Positions 43,779 to 52,334 of a stretch of DNA of 59,549 nucleotides are shown piece after piece. The DNA is from Sedimenticola sp. (lineage in GTDB: Bacteria; Pseudomonadota; Gammaproteobacteria; Chromatiales; Chromatiaceae): contig JALSRN010000038.1 in NCBI GenBank assembly GCA_026984735.1, positions 1 to 59,549 on the forward strand, in the 5' to 3' direction. Below the pieces are notes generated by a model, which was given only the letters and a program-made list of their open reading frames with translations, did not search any database and had not been told where the DNA came from. Numbering within the stretch: position 1 is the first letter of the stretch; every line of letters starts with the position of its first letter. The position numbers were made by a program, and so were the translations under genes.

Positions 43779-43829
43779 ATGAAGAACGCCGCTTCTGAGA
43801 AACAGATCGCGTATCGGCGCTGCCTCCAC

Positions 43830-43838
43830 TGTTACACT
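43830..43838 (+). promoter_or_regulatory. Possible promoter (-10) of the MaoC-like gene
   Basis: TG-T-TACACT is an extended -10 (TACACT at 43833-43838), about 47 bp before the start. No -35 stands out. It implies that the MaoC-like gene may be a new transcription unit after the polysaccharide locus. Confidence 0.35.
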
Positions 43839-43884
43839 CGAAGTCGAAGCGGCAAAACCGGCGGGAATGGGGAGAGGCGGCGAA

Positions 43885-44838
43885 ATGAGAAAAGGAGCGG
43901 CACCTTTGGAGGCAGCGGTCTGGCCCTCCGGTGACGGCGAGGCGGCGTCCGCCGCCGACGCGTCGGACCGGCAAGTGGTCTTCAGCCAGCTCCATGTGGA
44001 GATGGCGCGCAACGCCACGGGCGATTTCAACCCTTTTCACGACCCTTTTCGGTGGCGTCGGGTACGCCACAACCGCTTCGGCGCTCCCATCGTTCTCGGA
44101 TTCCAGCTGGAGATGTTGCTGCTGCAGACCGCCCTCGACGGCTTGGGCGTGGAGCCCGCCAGTCTTGGAAAGGAACTTCCCGGCGAGTACGCCTCCTTTC
44201 GTTTCACTTTCGCCGATGTGGTGAAAGTGGGTGAAAAAGTGGTGGCGGAGGCAAGGTTCAGCCGTTCCGAAAGCGGGGTGAGGAGCCGCCTGATTCTGCG
44301 CAAGGGAGGCCGCCCGGCGGTGAGCGGACGCATGAACTGCGGACAGGAGCGACCGGCGGCGCTGCAACTGGACTTCCGGCCGCCCCCGGAGCTGTTCGAC
44401 CTGCCTGACGGCGCCCGCCTGGCGGGAGGACGCCATTTTCTGAAGCACCGCCTGCTGCAGATGAGCGACGCCAAGAATTTTCTGGCCGGTTCGCTGGTGC
44501 CGTCGGCACGCTATTTCGACGAACTGGAAGGAAAGGCGCGGTTCCCGGCGCTCTTTCCGTTGGCGCTGATCTCGTCAGCGTTGCTGGAGAAAGCGGCCGC
44601 GGAGGGCTATGATTTTCTGGAGAAGCCGCTGGTCTACACCTCCCACCGCTTCGATATGGATCTCTTTCTTTTGAGAGAGGCGCGGGACGGCACTCCGCTG
44701 CACCTGTTGGTGGAGGAGACGGGCCACCGCAGCGGCGGCCGCGACCGCAATCACTCTTCTTATCGCTGTCTCGGCCTCTTTTCCGGCGGCCGGCCGTTGT
44801 TCGCGGCCGAGATCCGTCTCGCTTCCCTCCAGGCCTGA
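43885..44838 (+). CDS. MaoC/hot-dog-fold protein, likely thioesterase or dehydratase-like
   Basis: A 317-residue protein with a double hot-dog-like layout. The first half contains ARNATGDFNPFHDPFRWRRVR and FGAPIVLGFQLEM, similar to the hydratase-2/MaoC signature (D-x-N-x-x-H). The second half begins SDAKNFLAGSLVPSARYFDE. Typical members act on acyl-CoA or acyl-ACP. The substrate is unclear. ATG 43885 has GGAGAGG 7 nt upstream; ATG 43867 would lie on that site. Its position after the PaaK-like gene hints at a shared acyl pathway, which is only inference. Confidence 0.75.
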   Translation: MRKGAAPLEAAVWPSGDGEAASAADASDRQVVFSQLHVEMARNATGDFNPFHDPFRWRRVRHNRFGAPIVLGFQLEMLLLQTALDGLGVEPASLGKELPGEYASFRFTFADVVKVGEKVVAEARFSRSESGVRSRLILRKGGRPAVSGRMNCGQERPAALQLDFRPPPELFDLPDGARLAGGRHFLKHRLLQMSDAKNFLAGSLVPSARYFDELEGKARFPALFPLALISSALLEKAAAEGYDFLEKPLVYTSHRFDMDLFLLREARDGTPLHLLVEETGHRSGGRDRNHSSYRCLGLFSGGRPLFAAEIRLASLQA

Positions 44839-45059
44839 AGCGGCTCCAGTCGTTTTCTCCATTTCCTCCCGCCGTCCTCCAGCGGGTGACGCACCGCCCT
44901 TTCCCAAATGTGCGTGGAGCCGGATCTCCGCTCCTTTCCATCCTCTTCCCTTGAATTGGCGTTCCTCAACCTAAATGTACGGAAAAAAGGAGATGAAAGT
45001 TCGATTCCCCGTCGCTTGCTCAGGATTCCTTTTCGGGGAACCAATTTTGGAGTGTGCAG
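44839..45059. other. 221-bp intergenic region before the phosphoribosyltransferase gene
   Basis: A pyrimidine-rich first half has no clear terminator. TTGAAT near 44952 with AATGTA 17 nt downstream is a weak promoter candidate. The leader holds TTCCCCG (45005-45011) and CGGGGAA (45034-45040), a 7-bp inverted repeat that would fold 20 bp before the start codon. No gene is seen. Confidence 0.45.
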
Positions 45060-45746
45060 ATGGCAGGGACCGTCCTGGAACTGCCGCAACTGAGAGATCG
45101 GCGCTGGGTCTTCGAGGATCGGGCGGATGCGGGCAGAGTGCTTGCTTCGATGCTGGAGGATCATCGAGGGGGGCCCGGCCTGATCCTTGCCGTTCCGGCG
45201 GGAGGCGTGCCCGTGGCGGCCGCCATGGCGGATCATCTGGGTCTGCCCTTGGATCTGTGCGTGGTGAGCAAGATTCTGCTTCCATGGACCACCGAGGCCG
45301 GTTTCGGCGCCGTAGCGTTCGATGGCACGGTCTGGATCAACGAGGCGTACGTGGAACACTACCGTCTCACCACGGAGCAGGTGGAAAAGGCCACTGAAGA
45401 AGCGAAGCGCAAGGTGGCGTCGCGGGTTGCGCGCTTTCGCAAAGGGCGTCCCATGCCGGAACTGCGGGGGCGGCCGCTCTTCCTGGTGGACGACGGTCTG
45501 GCCTCCGGCGCCACCCTGCGAGCGGGGTTGGCCGCGCTGCGCAGGCAGGGCGCCGAGCGACTGTCAGTGGCGGTGCCCACGGCGCCGGCACTGGGTGCCT
45601 TGGAATTGGCACGCGAGGTGGAGACCGTCTACTGCCCCAACGTGCGGAGGGGCGCGACCTTTGCCGTGGCCGATGCCTATCGAAACTGGTATGACGTGAG
45701 CGAGGAGGAGGTGGAACGAATCCTTGGTGAAAGAGCATGGCCGTGA
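45060..45746 (+). CDS. Phosphoribosyltransferase family protein
   Basis: A 228-residue type I PRTase-fold protein. The PRPP-binding loop is LFLVDDGLASGATLRAG near residue 140, with the expected acidic pair and SGAT. The N-terminal half has LILAVPAGGVPVAAAMADHLG, the conserved second part of the fold. Such stand-alone proteins are often next to, or fused to, a dienelactone-hydrolase-like protein, as here. Their substrate is unknown. ATG 45060 has GGAG 7 nt upstream; GTG 45054 is less well placed. The C-terminus stops 11 bp before the hydrolase start. Confidence 0.85.
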   Translation: MAGTVLELPQLRDRRWVFEDRADAGRVLASMLEDHRGGPGLILAVPAGGVPVAAAMADHLGLPLDLCVVSKILLPWTTEAGFGAVAFDGTVWINEAYVEHYRLTTEQVEKATEEAKRKVASRVARFRKGRPMPELRGRPLFLVDDGLASGATLRAGLAALRRQGAERLSVAVPTAPALGALELAREVETVYCPNVRRGATFAVADAYRNWYDVSEEEVERILGERAWP

Positions 45747-45756
45747 GGTGGGAGAG

Positions 45757-46455
45757 ATGAGATCCAACAGTGGCAAGATCGAACTGCGCGAGCTGGTGGT
45801 GGATTCCGCAGGGGTGCCGCTGCCGGCCTATCTGCTGCTCCCCTCCGCCGCCAAAGGGTTGGTGATCTTCGTTCATGGCAGCGGCAGCAGTCGTTTCAGC
45901 GTCCGCAACCGTCAGGTGGCGGAGCTGCTCGCCCGTGCCGGGCTGGCCACTCTCTTGTTCGACCTTCTCACCGAAGCGGAGGGGCGGCGGGACGCGGTCA
46001 CGGCCGAGCTCCGGTTCGACATACCGCTGCTGATCGAACGTACCCAGGGCACCCTGGAATGGGTGGCCCGCACCTTCGAATTCGGGCCGGTGGGCCTGTT
46101 CGGATCCAGCACCGGAGCGGCCGCCGCCCTTGGCGCCGCGGCGCTCGAGCCGGGCCGGGTGGCGGCGGTGGTCTCCAGGGGAGGGCGGCCCGACCTGGTC
46201 ATGCCTCTGTTGCCCAAAGTGGAGGCGCCCACCCTCTTCGTGGTGGGGGAGCTGGACACCGTGGTGCTCGAGCTCAACCGCAAGGCGGCAGCCGCCATGC
46301 ACGCTCCCCATGACCTTGTCGTGGTGCCTGGCGCCACGCACCTATTCGAGGAGCCGGGCACCCTGGAGCACGCCGCCGGGCTGGCCCGCGACTGGTTCTT
46401 ACGCCACCTCTCACCCAAAGCCGAGCGATCGGGACTTCATCCATCACAGGAGTAA
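45757..46455 (+). CDS. Alpha/beta hydrolase (dienelactone-hydrolase-like)
   Basis: A 232-residue alpha/beta hydrolase. VIFVHGSGSSRFSVRNRQVA holds the oxyanion region near residue 37. The nucleophile elbow is GLFGSSTGAAAAL near residue 113, with Ser in G-S-S-T-G. The acid is probably Asp in VGELDTVVLE and the base His in PGATHLFEEPG. No signal peptide is seen. Genes for this protein and the upstream phosphoribosyltransferase are fused in other bacteria as far as I recall, so they may act together. ATG 45757 follows GGGAGAG. The stop abuts the next start. Confidence 0.86.
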   Translation: MRSNSGKIELRELVVDSAGVPLPAYLLLPSAAKGLVIFVHGSGSSRFSVRNRQVAELLARAGLATLLFDLLTEAEGRRDAVTAELRFDIPLLIERTQGTLEWVARTFEFGPVGLFGSSTGAAAALGAAALEPGRVAAVVSRGGRPDLVMPLLPKVEAPTLFVVGELDTVVLELNRKAAAAMHAPHDLVVVPGATHLFEEPGTLEHAAGLARDWFLRHLSPKAERSGLHPSQE

Positions 46456-46860
46456 ATGAAGATGACAGCGAATCTGAGCCCCCCAGCCGTCGAAGAGTTC
46501 CAACGGATGCTCCGGGAACGGGAGCAAGCGTTGAAGCAGGAGATCCGTGAGGAGTTGTTGAAGGCCGACCGCGAAGGTTATGCCGAGTTGGCCGGCCAGG
46601 TGCACGACGCCGAGGAGGCTTCGGTGGCCGACCTTCTGGTGGATCTCAATCTCACCGCCATCGACAAGCACGTGGAAGAACTGCGGGAGGTGGAGAGCGC
46701 CTTGGGGCGCATGCTGGAGGGGACCTATGGCGAATGCGTGGAGTGCGGTGGCCCCATCGGCGAGGCCCGCCTCCGGGCCAATCCGGTGGCGCTTCGCTGC
46801 ATCCGTTGCCAGGAGGTGTGGGAGAAGACCCACGCGGGGGGCGAAACGCCGGCCCTCTGA
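46456..46860 (+). CDS. DksA/TraR-type zinc-finger protein
   Basis: A 134-residue protein with a helical coiled-coil N-terminal part (about 20-85, rich in Glu and Leu) and a C4 zinc finger CVECGGPIGEARLRANPVALRC-xx-C (split as CVEC near 95 and CIRC near 116). DksA proteins bind RNA polymerase through the secondary channel and alter transcription with ppGpp. The acidic coiled-coil tip of DksA is not clearly kept, so this is more like the short YbiI/TraR-like group. It starts at the hydrolase stop with AGGAG upstream. ATG 46462 is an alternative start. Confidence 0.87.
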   Translation: MKMTANLSPPAVEEFQRMLREREQALKQEIREELLKADREGYAELAGQVHDAEEASVADLLVDLNLTAIDKHVEELREVESALGRMLEGTYGECVECGGPIGEARLRANPVALRCIRCQEVWEKTHAGGETPAL

Positions 46861-46881
46861 GAAGGATCGCCGGCCGCCCGC

Positions 46882-47508
46882 TCAAGGCGACTGGAAGAGG
46901 TACTCCTGCAGCCCGTTGCGCAGCAGTCTCGATTGCCGCACGGTGAGGCCCGGCATCAGCCGTTCCAGGGTGCGGCGGGGATATCTTGGAGCCGGCACTG
47001 TTTCGCGGTCATCGCGCACCCACTCCATGCGGTCCGGCGCCAGGAGTCGAAAGCGACCGGGTGCTGCAGGCATGGTGGCCTTGGTGTGCACGAAGGCATG
47101 CAGCCAGGCCCCCGGCGCGGTGCGGCTCTGAAGGTGATCGGCCAGCCGGGCCAAGCCGTATTCGTCCAGATAGTTCAGCAGTTCCCAGCATAGGATGAGG
47201 TCGAGCCGGACCCCTTCGGCCAGCGGCAGCAGCCGGGGCGGCTCGGGTGGTGGCGCTTCTTCGTCTTTCTGCAGCCACTCGGGCAGCGTCTCTTCCAGAG
47301 AGCCGATATGGAAACGGCAGCGGAAGCGGGAGAAGAAGGCCACATGGTTGCCCGAAGCGGGTCCCAGGTCGAGGATTTCGTATTTCCGTTCCGGCGTTTT
47401 TTCCAGGACTTCCACGAGGTGGTGAAAGGCGGGAACGCCCAGCTCCTCCGAGCCGGCGGCGGCTGCGGAGGCGGGGGGTGTGGCGCCGCTCCGGCGAAAA
47501 AGCGCCAT
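46882..47508 (-). CDS. Putative class I SAM-dependent methyltransferase-like protein
   Basis: A 208-residue protein. ILDLGPASGNHVAFFSRF near residues 45-62 matches the SAM-binding motif I (DxGxxxG-like). LDLILCWELLNYLD near 104 fits the motif-IV region of Rossmann-fold methyltransferases. The N-terminal 20 residues are low-complexity Ala/Pro. It is shorter than many methyltransferases, and no substrate motif is visible. It lies 18 bp downstream of the bactofilin gene on the same strand and may be cotranscribed. Confidence 0.7.
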   Translation of the reverse strand: MALFRRSGATPPASAAAAGSEELGVPAFHHLVEVLEKTPERKYEILDLGPASGNHVAFFSRFRCRFHIGSLEETLPEWLQKDEEAPPPEPPRLLPLAEGVRLDLILCWELLNYLDEYGLARLADHLQSRTAPGAWLHAFVHTKATMPAAPGRFRLLAPDRMEWVRDDRETVPAPRYPRRTLERLMPGLTVRQSRLLRNGLQEYLFQSP

Positions 47509-47526
47509 GGTGACGGTGGGATGCCG

Positions 47527-47985
47527 TCAGGCGCTTTGGCTCTTGGGAGCGGCCTTCAAGGCCGGCGCCTCGGCTTTGGCGTCCATGTCGATGCTGCCCT
47601 TGAAGGAGGCGCCCTCCTCCAGGATCACTTTGGGCGCGATGATGTTGCCGCGCACGCGCCCGGAAGCGGTGATGGTGACCTTTTCCGCGCCGGTGAGATC
47701 GCCGGTGAGCTCACCGCGCACGGTGATGGTCCGCGCGAAGGCGTTGGCCTTGATGCGCCCCTGTTCCCCCACGGTGAGATTGTGCTCCTTCAGGTGGATG
47801 TTGCCCTCCACTTCGCCCTGGATGAGAAGATCCTCGTCGCCGCTGAGCTCGCCGTTGAGCTTGATGGAGGGGCCGATGGTGGTGGTCTGGCCGCTCGGGG
47901 TGGCCGGCCGCTGGGCGGGCGGAGGCGTGCTCTCCACCTTCTGGCTCTTTTCAATGGAGCTGGTTTTCTTCGATTTGTCGAACAT
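47527..47985 (-). CDS. Bactofilin
   Basis: A polymer-forming cytoskeletal protein of the bactofilin (CcmA/BacA) family that often organises cell-wall or polysaccharide enzymes. The 152-residue protein has a disordered N-terminus rich in Ser, Thr and Pro, then the beta-helix core of repeated Gly/Val/Ile turns: LNGELSGDEDLLIQGEVEGNI, RIKANAFARTITVRGELTGDL and ASGRVRGNIIAPKVILEEGA. The C-terminal tail is Ala/Lys-rich. ATG 47985 follows GCAGGAGATC. No peptidoglycan hydrolase partner gene is adjacent, but the exopolysaccharide locus is near. Confidence 0.93.
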   Translation of the reverse strand: MFDKSKKTSSIEKSQKVESTPPPAQRPATPSGQTTTIGPSIKLNGELSGDEDLLIQGEVEGNIHLKEHNLTVGEQGRIKANAFARTITVRGELTGDLTGAEKVTITASGRVRGNIIAPKVILEEGASFKGSIDMDAKAEAPALKAAPKSQSA

Positions 47986-48073
47986 GTGGGATCTCCTGCG
48001 GTGGTTGAAACGGGACTCTTTTAACCTTTTCCCTGGGAGTGTTGTTTGTTCAAGGTCTCATTTTGGCAAAAAA

Positions 48074-49057
48074 TCAGTAGAGGTGACAGGCGACCCGGTG
48101 CGGCGCCCGGCCGTCGTGCCTTTGGGTGAGGCGCGGAGCCCGCTCGGCGCACAACGGCATGGCTTCGGGGCAGCGGGTGCGGAAGGGGCAGCCCGATGGC
48201 GGCGCCAGAGGGGAGGGCACGTCGCCCTGCAGGACGATGCGCTTGCGCCGCCGCTTGGGATCGGGAACCGGAATGGCCGAGAGCAGCGCTCGGGTGTAGG
48301 GATGCAAGGGGTCGCGATAGAGATCCTCCGCCGGGGCGATCTCCACCAGCCTGCCCAGATACATGACGCCCACCTGGTGGCTGATGTGTTGCACCACCGC
48401 CAGGTCGTGGGAGATGAAGAGAAAGCTGATCCCCAGCTCGCGCTGCAGGCGGGCGATGAGATTGAGCACCTGGGACTGCACCGACACGTCGAGAGCCGAT
48501 ACCGCTTCGTCGGCGACGATGAAACGGGGGTCGAGAGTGAGCGCGCGGGCGATGCCGATGCGCTGGCGCTGGCCGCCGGAGAATTCATGGGGATAGCGGT
48601 GCAGCACCTCCGGCCCCATGCCCACGATGTGGAGCAGTTCCAGCACTTTTTCGCGCCGTGTGCGGGGTGTGCCGATGCGGTGCACCTCCATGGGCTCGAG
48701 CAGCGTCTGTAACACGGTGCGGCGGGGGCTGAGGGAGGCGTAGGGGTCCTGGAAGATGATCTGCATCCGGCGGCGCGCCGCGGTGAGCGCCCTGCGTGGA
48801 AGAGCGGTGATCTCGGTGCCGTCCAGGATCACCCGCCCGGCGGTGGGCTCGTGCAGCCGCAGGATGGCGCGGCCGAGGGTGGATTTGCCGCAACCCGACT
48901 CGCCCACCAGGCCGAAGGTCTGACCGTGGGCGATCTGGAAACTGACGTCGTCCACCGCCTTGAGCCAGCCGGTGACGCGCCGGAAGAAACCGCCACGCAC
49001 GGGAAAGTGCTTGCTCAAGCCTTCCACGCGCAGCAGAGGCGCCGTTTCCCGGTTCAT
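48074..49057 (-). CDS. oppF: Oligopeptide/dipeptide ABC transporter ATPase (OppF)
   Basis: One of two ATPases driving an OppBC peptide permease. The 327-residue protein has Walker [10 protein letters not shown] near residue 50, signature [15 protein letters not shown] near 164, Walker [14 protein letters not shown] and the switch His in FISHDLAVV. The C-terminal OppD/F extension has [15 protein letters not shown] with conserved cysteines. ATG 49057 overlaps the oppD stop by 4 bp; the long upstream extension of the open frame is oppD shadow. Last gene of the five-gene operon. Confidence 0.95.
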   Translation of the reverse strand: MNRETAPLLRVEGLSKHFPVRGGFFRRVTGWLKAVDDVSFQIAHGQTFGLVGESGCGKSTLGRAILRLHEPTAGRVILDGTEITALPRRALTAARRRMQIIFQDPYASLSPRRTVLQTLLEPMEVHRIGTPRTRREKVLELLHIVGMGPEVLHRYPHEFSGGQRQRIGIARALTLDPRFIVADEAVSALDVSVQSQVLNLIARLQRELGISFLFISHDLAVVQHISHQVGVMYLGRLVEIAPAEDLYRDPLHPYTRALLSAIPVPDPKRRRKRIVLQGDVPSPLAPPSGCPFRTRCPEAMPLCAERAPRLTQRHDGRAPHRVACHLY

Positions 49058-50043
49058 TCGCGGCACCCCGCATAGCGGTTGGGATGGTGGCAGGCCACGG
49101 CGATGTCGCAGCGCAGCTCCAGCTTGGGCTCGCGGCGGCGACACAGCTCGTCGGCCCGGGGGCAGCGGTCGGCGAAGCGGCAGCCGGGCGGCAGGTGGAG
49201 AAGGTCGGGAACCGAACCGGGAATGGTGGGCAGTTCCGGAAGCTTCTCTTCGCGGATGCGTGGAATGGAGGCGAGCAGCCCCTCGGTGTAGGGGTGGCGC
49301 GGCTGTTCGAAGAGGCACTCCACCGGCGCTTCCTCCACCACGCGGCCGGCGTACATCACCACCGCCCGGCGGCAGGTCTCGGCCACCACCCCCAGGTCGT
49401 GGGTGACCAGGATCACGGCGGTGCCGAAGCGTTCCTGGAGCCGCACCATCTCCTCCAGAACCTGGGCCTGGGTGGTGACGTCCAGCGCCGTGGTGGGCTC
49501 GTCGGCCAGCAGCAGCTTGGGGTTGCAGGAGAGCGCCATGGCGATCATCACCCGCTGGCGCATGCCGCCCGACATCTGGTGGGGATAGTCGTCGATGCGC
49601 TTCTCCGGCGAGGGGATGCCCACCAGCGCCAGCATCTCCACCGCGCGGTCGCGCGCCCGGCGGCGGCTCATACCCTGATGGCGCACCAGCACGTCGGTCA
49701 TCTGGGTGGCGATGGTGAGCACTGGATTGAGGGCGGTCATGGGCTCCTGGAAGATCATGGAGATCAGTTTGCCGCGGACGTGGCGGTACTCGCGTTCGCC
49801 GAGGCGGGTCAGCTCACGCCCTTCCAGGCGGATGGAGCCGGAGAGGATACGCCCGGGCGGCGAGGGAATCAGACCCAACACCGCCAGCGCCGTCACCGTC
49901 TTGCCGCAGCCCGATTCGCCCACCAGCCCCAGGGTTTCGCCGGGCGCCAGGTCGAAGCTCACGCCGTCGATGGCGCGCACCCGCCCCCGCTCTGTGGAGA
50001 ACTCCACCACCAGGTCGCGGATGCTCAGCAGCGCGGAACTCAT
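49054..50043 (-). CDS. oppD: Oligopeptide/dipeptide ABC transporter ATPase (OppD)
   Basis: Partner ATPase of OppF. The 329-residue protein has Walker [13 protein letters not shown] near residue 42, the Q-loop [11 protein letters not shown], signature [15 protein letters not shown], Walker [14 protein letters not shown] and [11 protein letters not shown]. The C-terminal [16 protein letters not shown] block is the usual OppD/F extension. ATG 50043 has AAGGAAAAGGAGCC upstream, 52 bp after the oppC stop. Confidence 0.95.
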   Translation of the reverse strand: MSSALLSIRDLVVEFSTERGRVRAIDGVSFDLAPGETLGLVGESGCGKTVTALAVLGLIPSPPGRILSGSIRLEGRELTRLGEREYRHVRGKLISMIFQEPMTALNPVLTIATQMTDVLVRHQGMSRRRARDRAVEMLALVGIPSPEKRIDDYPHQMSGGMRQRVMIAMALSCNPKLLLADEPTTALDVTTQAQVLEEMVRLQERFGTAVILVTHDLGVVAETCRRAVVMYAGRVVEEAPVECLFEQPRHPYTEGLLASIPRIREEKLPELPTIPGSVPDLLHLPPGCRFADRCPRADELCRRREPKLELRCDIAVACHHPNRYAGCRE

Positions 50044-50095
50044 GGGACGTATGGCTCCTTTTCCTTTCTACGATCCCCTTTGGCGATCGGCCGCG

Positions 50096-50962
50096 TCATG
50101 CGCTCACCTTCCTGGGATCCAGCGCGTCCTGCAGGGCGTCGGCGAAGAGGTTGAAGGCCATCACCAGCACGAAGAGAAAGCTGGAGGCGGTGACGAAATT
50201 GGAGAAGTGCCCCGCCTGCACCTCCTGGGTGGATTCGGCGATCATCAGCCCCCAGGAGACGCCGTCGGTGACCCCCAGTCCGAGGAAGCTGAGAATCACC
50301 TCGGACTTGATGGCACCGACGAAGACGATGGTGGCCTGCACCAGCAGAATGTGGAAAGTGTTGGGCAGAATGTGGCGGAAGAGGATGAGCCGCCGTGGCA
50401 GGCCGATGGCGCGCGCCGCCTCCACGAACTCGAACTGCTTGAGCTTGATCACCTCGCCCCGAACCAGCCGGGCGGTGGTGGTCCAGAAGGTGGCGATCAT
50501 GGCGATGTGCATGGCGTAGGGATTGCCCTGCAGCGCATACGCCAGGGCCGCCACGAAGAGATAGAAGGGGATGGCGTCGAGGACCCCCATGAGCCAGAGG
50601 ATGAGTTCGTCGGCCCAGCGGTTGCTGAAATAGCCGGCCAATCCCCCCATCAGGCCGCCGAGCAGCGTGGAGAGCACGGCCACCACCAGTCCCACGTCGA
50701 AAGCGGTTCGGGTGGAGTAGAGCGCCCGTTCGAAGATGTCCTGGCCGATGATGTTGGTGCCCAGCCAGTATTTCGGGCCCGGCGGCGCCCACATGGGTCC
50801 TTCCACCTGGCTCCATCCCTGCCCCCAAAGCCCCAGCCAGACGCCGAGCGCCACCACGAAATAGAGCAGGACCACGCCCAGGGAAATCATGCCGATGCGG
50901 TCGCGCCGCAGCTTGTACCAAGCCTTGGCCCACAGAGAGGTTCGTTCCCTGGATCGGTTCAT
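50096..50962 (-). CDS. oppC: Oligopeptide/dipeptide ABC transporter permease (OppC)
   Basis: An inner-membrane permease subunit of 288 residues with about six membrane helices (first ISLGVVLLYFVVALGVWLGL). The N-terminal OppC-type region includes KYWLGTNIIGQDIFERALYSTR. The ATPase-docking EAA loop is EAARAIGLPRRLILFRHILPN near residue 184. The C-terminal FNLFADALQDALDPR is the family ending. ATG 50962 was chosen because the extension up to 51058 has no family similarity. Confidence 0.94.
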   Translation of the reverse strand: MNRSRERTSLWAKAWYKLRRDRIGMISLGVVLLYFVVALGVWLGLWGQGWSQVEGPMWAPPGPKYWLGTNIIGQDIFERALYSTRTAFDVGLVVAVLSTLLGGLMGGLAGYFSNRWADELILWLMGVLDAIPFYLFVAALAYALQGNPYAMHIAMIATFWTTTARLVRGEVIKLKQFEFVEAARAIGLPRRLILFRHILPNTFHILLVQATIVFVGAIKSEVILSFLGLGVTDGVSWGLMIAESTQEVQAGHFSNFVTASSFLFVLVMAFNLFADALQDALDPRKVSA

Positions 50963-51086
50963 GGGGGACTCCGTCTCGTGGGGGCGGGCGAAAAGGCCCG
51001 GGAAAATCGCTTTCCCCGGTTCCGTGGTGGAAAAAGTCCATGGGGGGACCTTCCCCACACTCTTCTGGATGGTTCGGCCGGCGCTC

Positions 51087-52040
51087 TCATTTCAGGCTCA
51101 CCCGCGGATCCACCACTTTGTAGAGGATGTCGTTGAGGATCAGCACCAGCACGAAGAGCGCCGCCGTCAGCCCCACCACCGCCTTGAGCACGGGCTGGTC
51201 TCCGGTGGTGATGGCGTCGTAGGTGACCAGCCCCACGCCGGGGATGCCGAAATAGCTTTCGATGAGCAGCGCTCCCGAGATCACCACGAAGGGAATAGAG
51301 AACATGATCCGGGTGATGATGGGGATGAGCGCGTTCTTCAGCACATGCTTGAAGAGCAGCTCCGCCGGCGGCGTGCCGAAGGCGCGGGCGGTGCGCACGT
51401 GGTCGCGCCCCATCTCCTCCACGAAGACGGCGCGGTAGAAGCGGGTGTTGTAGCCCAGGGCCACGAACACCGTGGCCAGGGTGGGCACGGTGACATAGCG
51501 CAGGTAGTCCCCGAAGTCGTAGACGTTCCACCCTCGCACCGGAAACCAACCCAGGCCGTAGTTGGAGGAGAGCAGGATCTGGAAGGCGATGATGACGATG
51601 AGGAAGCTCACGCTCATGCCCACCACCGAGCCTCCCATGATGAGCTTGTCGAGCCAGCGTCCGCGGTACCAAGCCGCGGCCAGGGCGAGGGCGATGCCCA
51701 ACAGATTGCCCAGCACGAAACCGGGCAGGACGAGCGCCAGGGAGATGGGGATGGTGCGTTTCAGGATGGAACTCACCCGCTCGCCCGTGGAGTCGGAATA
51801 GCCGAAATCGAGGGTGACCAGCTCTTTCAGATACTCCAGATAGCGGGTGAGGAAGGGGCGGTCGTAGCCCAATTGGTGGCGGATCTCGGCGATCTGTTCG
51901 GGAGTGGCGTTCTTGCCGATGAGGTCATAGGTCTTGTCCGGCCCGAAATAGACCATCAGCAGAAAGCTGATGAGGGTCACTCCCAGGATCAGCGGAATCC
52001 CGGTGATCAATTTGCGCAGTGCGTACTGGAGCATCTCCAT
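51087..52040 (-). CDS. oppB: Oligopeptide/dipeptide ABC transporter permease (OppB)
   Basis: A 317-residue inner-membrane permease subunit. The N-terminus (ALRKLITGIPLILGVTLISFLLMVY) is typical of OppB/DppB. The docking loop is RTARAFGTPPAELLFKHVLKNALIPI near residue 210. VISGALLIESYFGIPGVG and the C-terminal LVLILNDILYKVVDPRV are family blocks. It is separated from the upstream oppA by 294 bp that contain the 181-bp palindromic element. Confidence 0.95.
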   Translation of the reverse strand: MEMLQYALRKLITGIPLILGVTLISFLLMVYFGPDKTYDLIGKNATPEQIAEIRHQLGYDRPFLTRYLEYLKELVTLDFGYSDSTGERVSSILKRTIPISLALVLPGFVLGNLLGIALALAAAWYRGRWLDKLIMGGSVVGMSVSFLIVIIAFQILLSSNYGLGWFPVRGWNVYDFGDYLRYVTVPTLATVFVALGYNTRFYRAVFVEEMGRDHVRTARAFGTPPAELLFKHVLKNALIPIITRIMFSIPFVVISGALLIESYFGIPGVGLVTYDAITTGDQPVLKAVVGLTAALFVLVLILNDILYKVVDPRVSLK

Positions 52041-52334
52041 GGCGGGCTATTCTAGCCCACCGTGCGATAACTTCACCCTGTTTGTCCGGGCGATCGCATG
52101 CATCGGCTCCCCAGGCGCTGCGGAGCCCGGTTCGAAGGTCTGGAAGGGGACTGTCGAGGACGCCGTGAACACATCCCTGTGGGCTTGGCCTCGGCATCCA
52201 TGCCTCGGACGCCCCGCCATCCCCTTCCAGACCTTCGAACCGGGCGGGGCCTGTTCAGGGAATTGTCCTGTCCGGTTCGTGGGGGTACGGGCGTTCGGGC
52301 ACCTCGGTCGAAAGAGGCCGATCGGAGATCCGCG
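52041..52334. other. 294-bp gap inside the opp operon with the palindromic element, copy B
   Basis: Unusually long gap between oppA and oppB for an operon. It is filled mostly by copy B of the palindromic element (52088-52268). Remaining bases show no gene, promoter or terminator with a T-run. Confidence 0.75.
52088..52268 (+). repeat. 181-bp palindromic intergenic element, copy B
   Basis: The arm starting at 52125 (GCCCGGTTCGAAGGTCTGGA) pairs perfectly with its complement ending at 52245. Compared with copy A, the pair G-C in GAGGG/CCCTC is A-T here (GAAGG/CCTTC), and a T-G pair is A-T, so pairing is conserved while bases change. The core (GACGCCGTGAACACATCCCTGTGG and onward) is nearly identical to copy A and in the same direction. 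The flanks, however, match copy A only when reversed and complemented. Its terminal repeat is degraded (GGGCGATCGCA versus GGGAATTGTCC). Confidence 0.9.
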
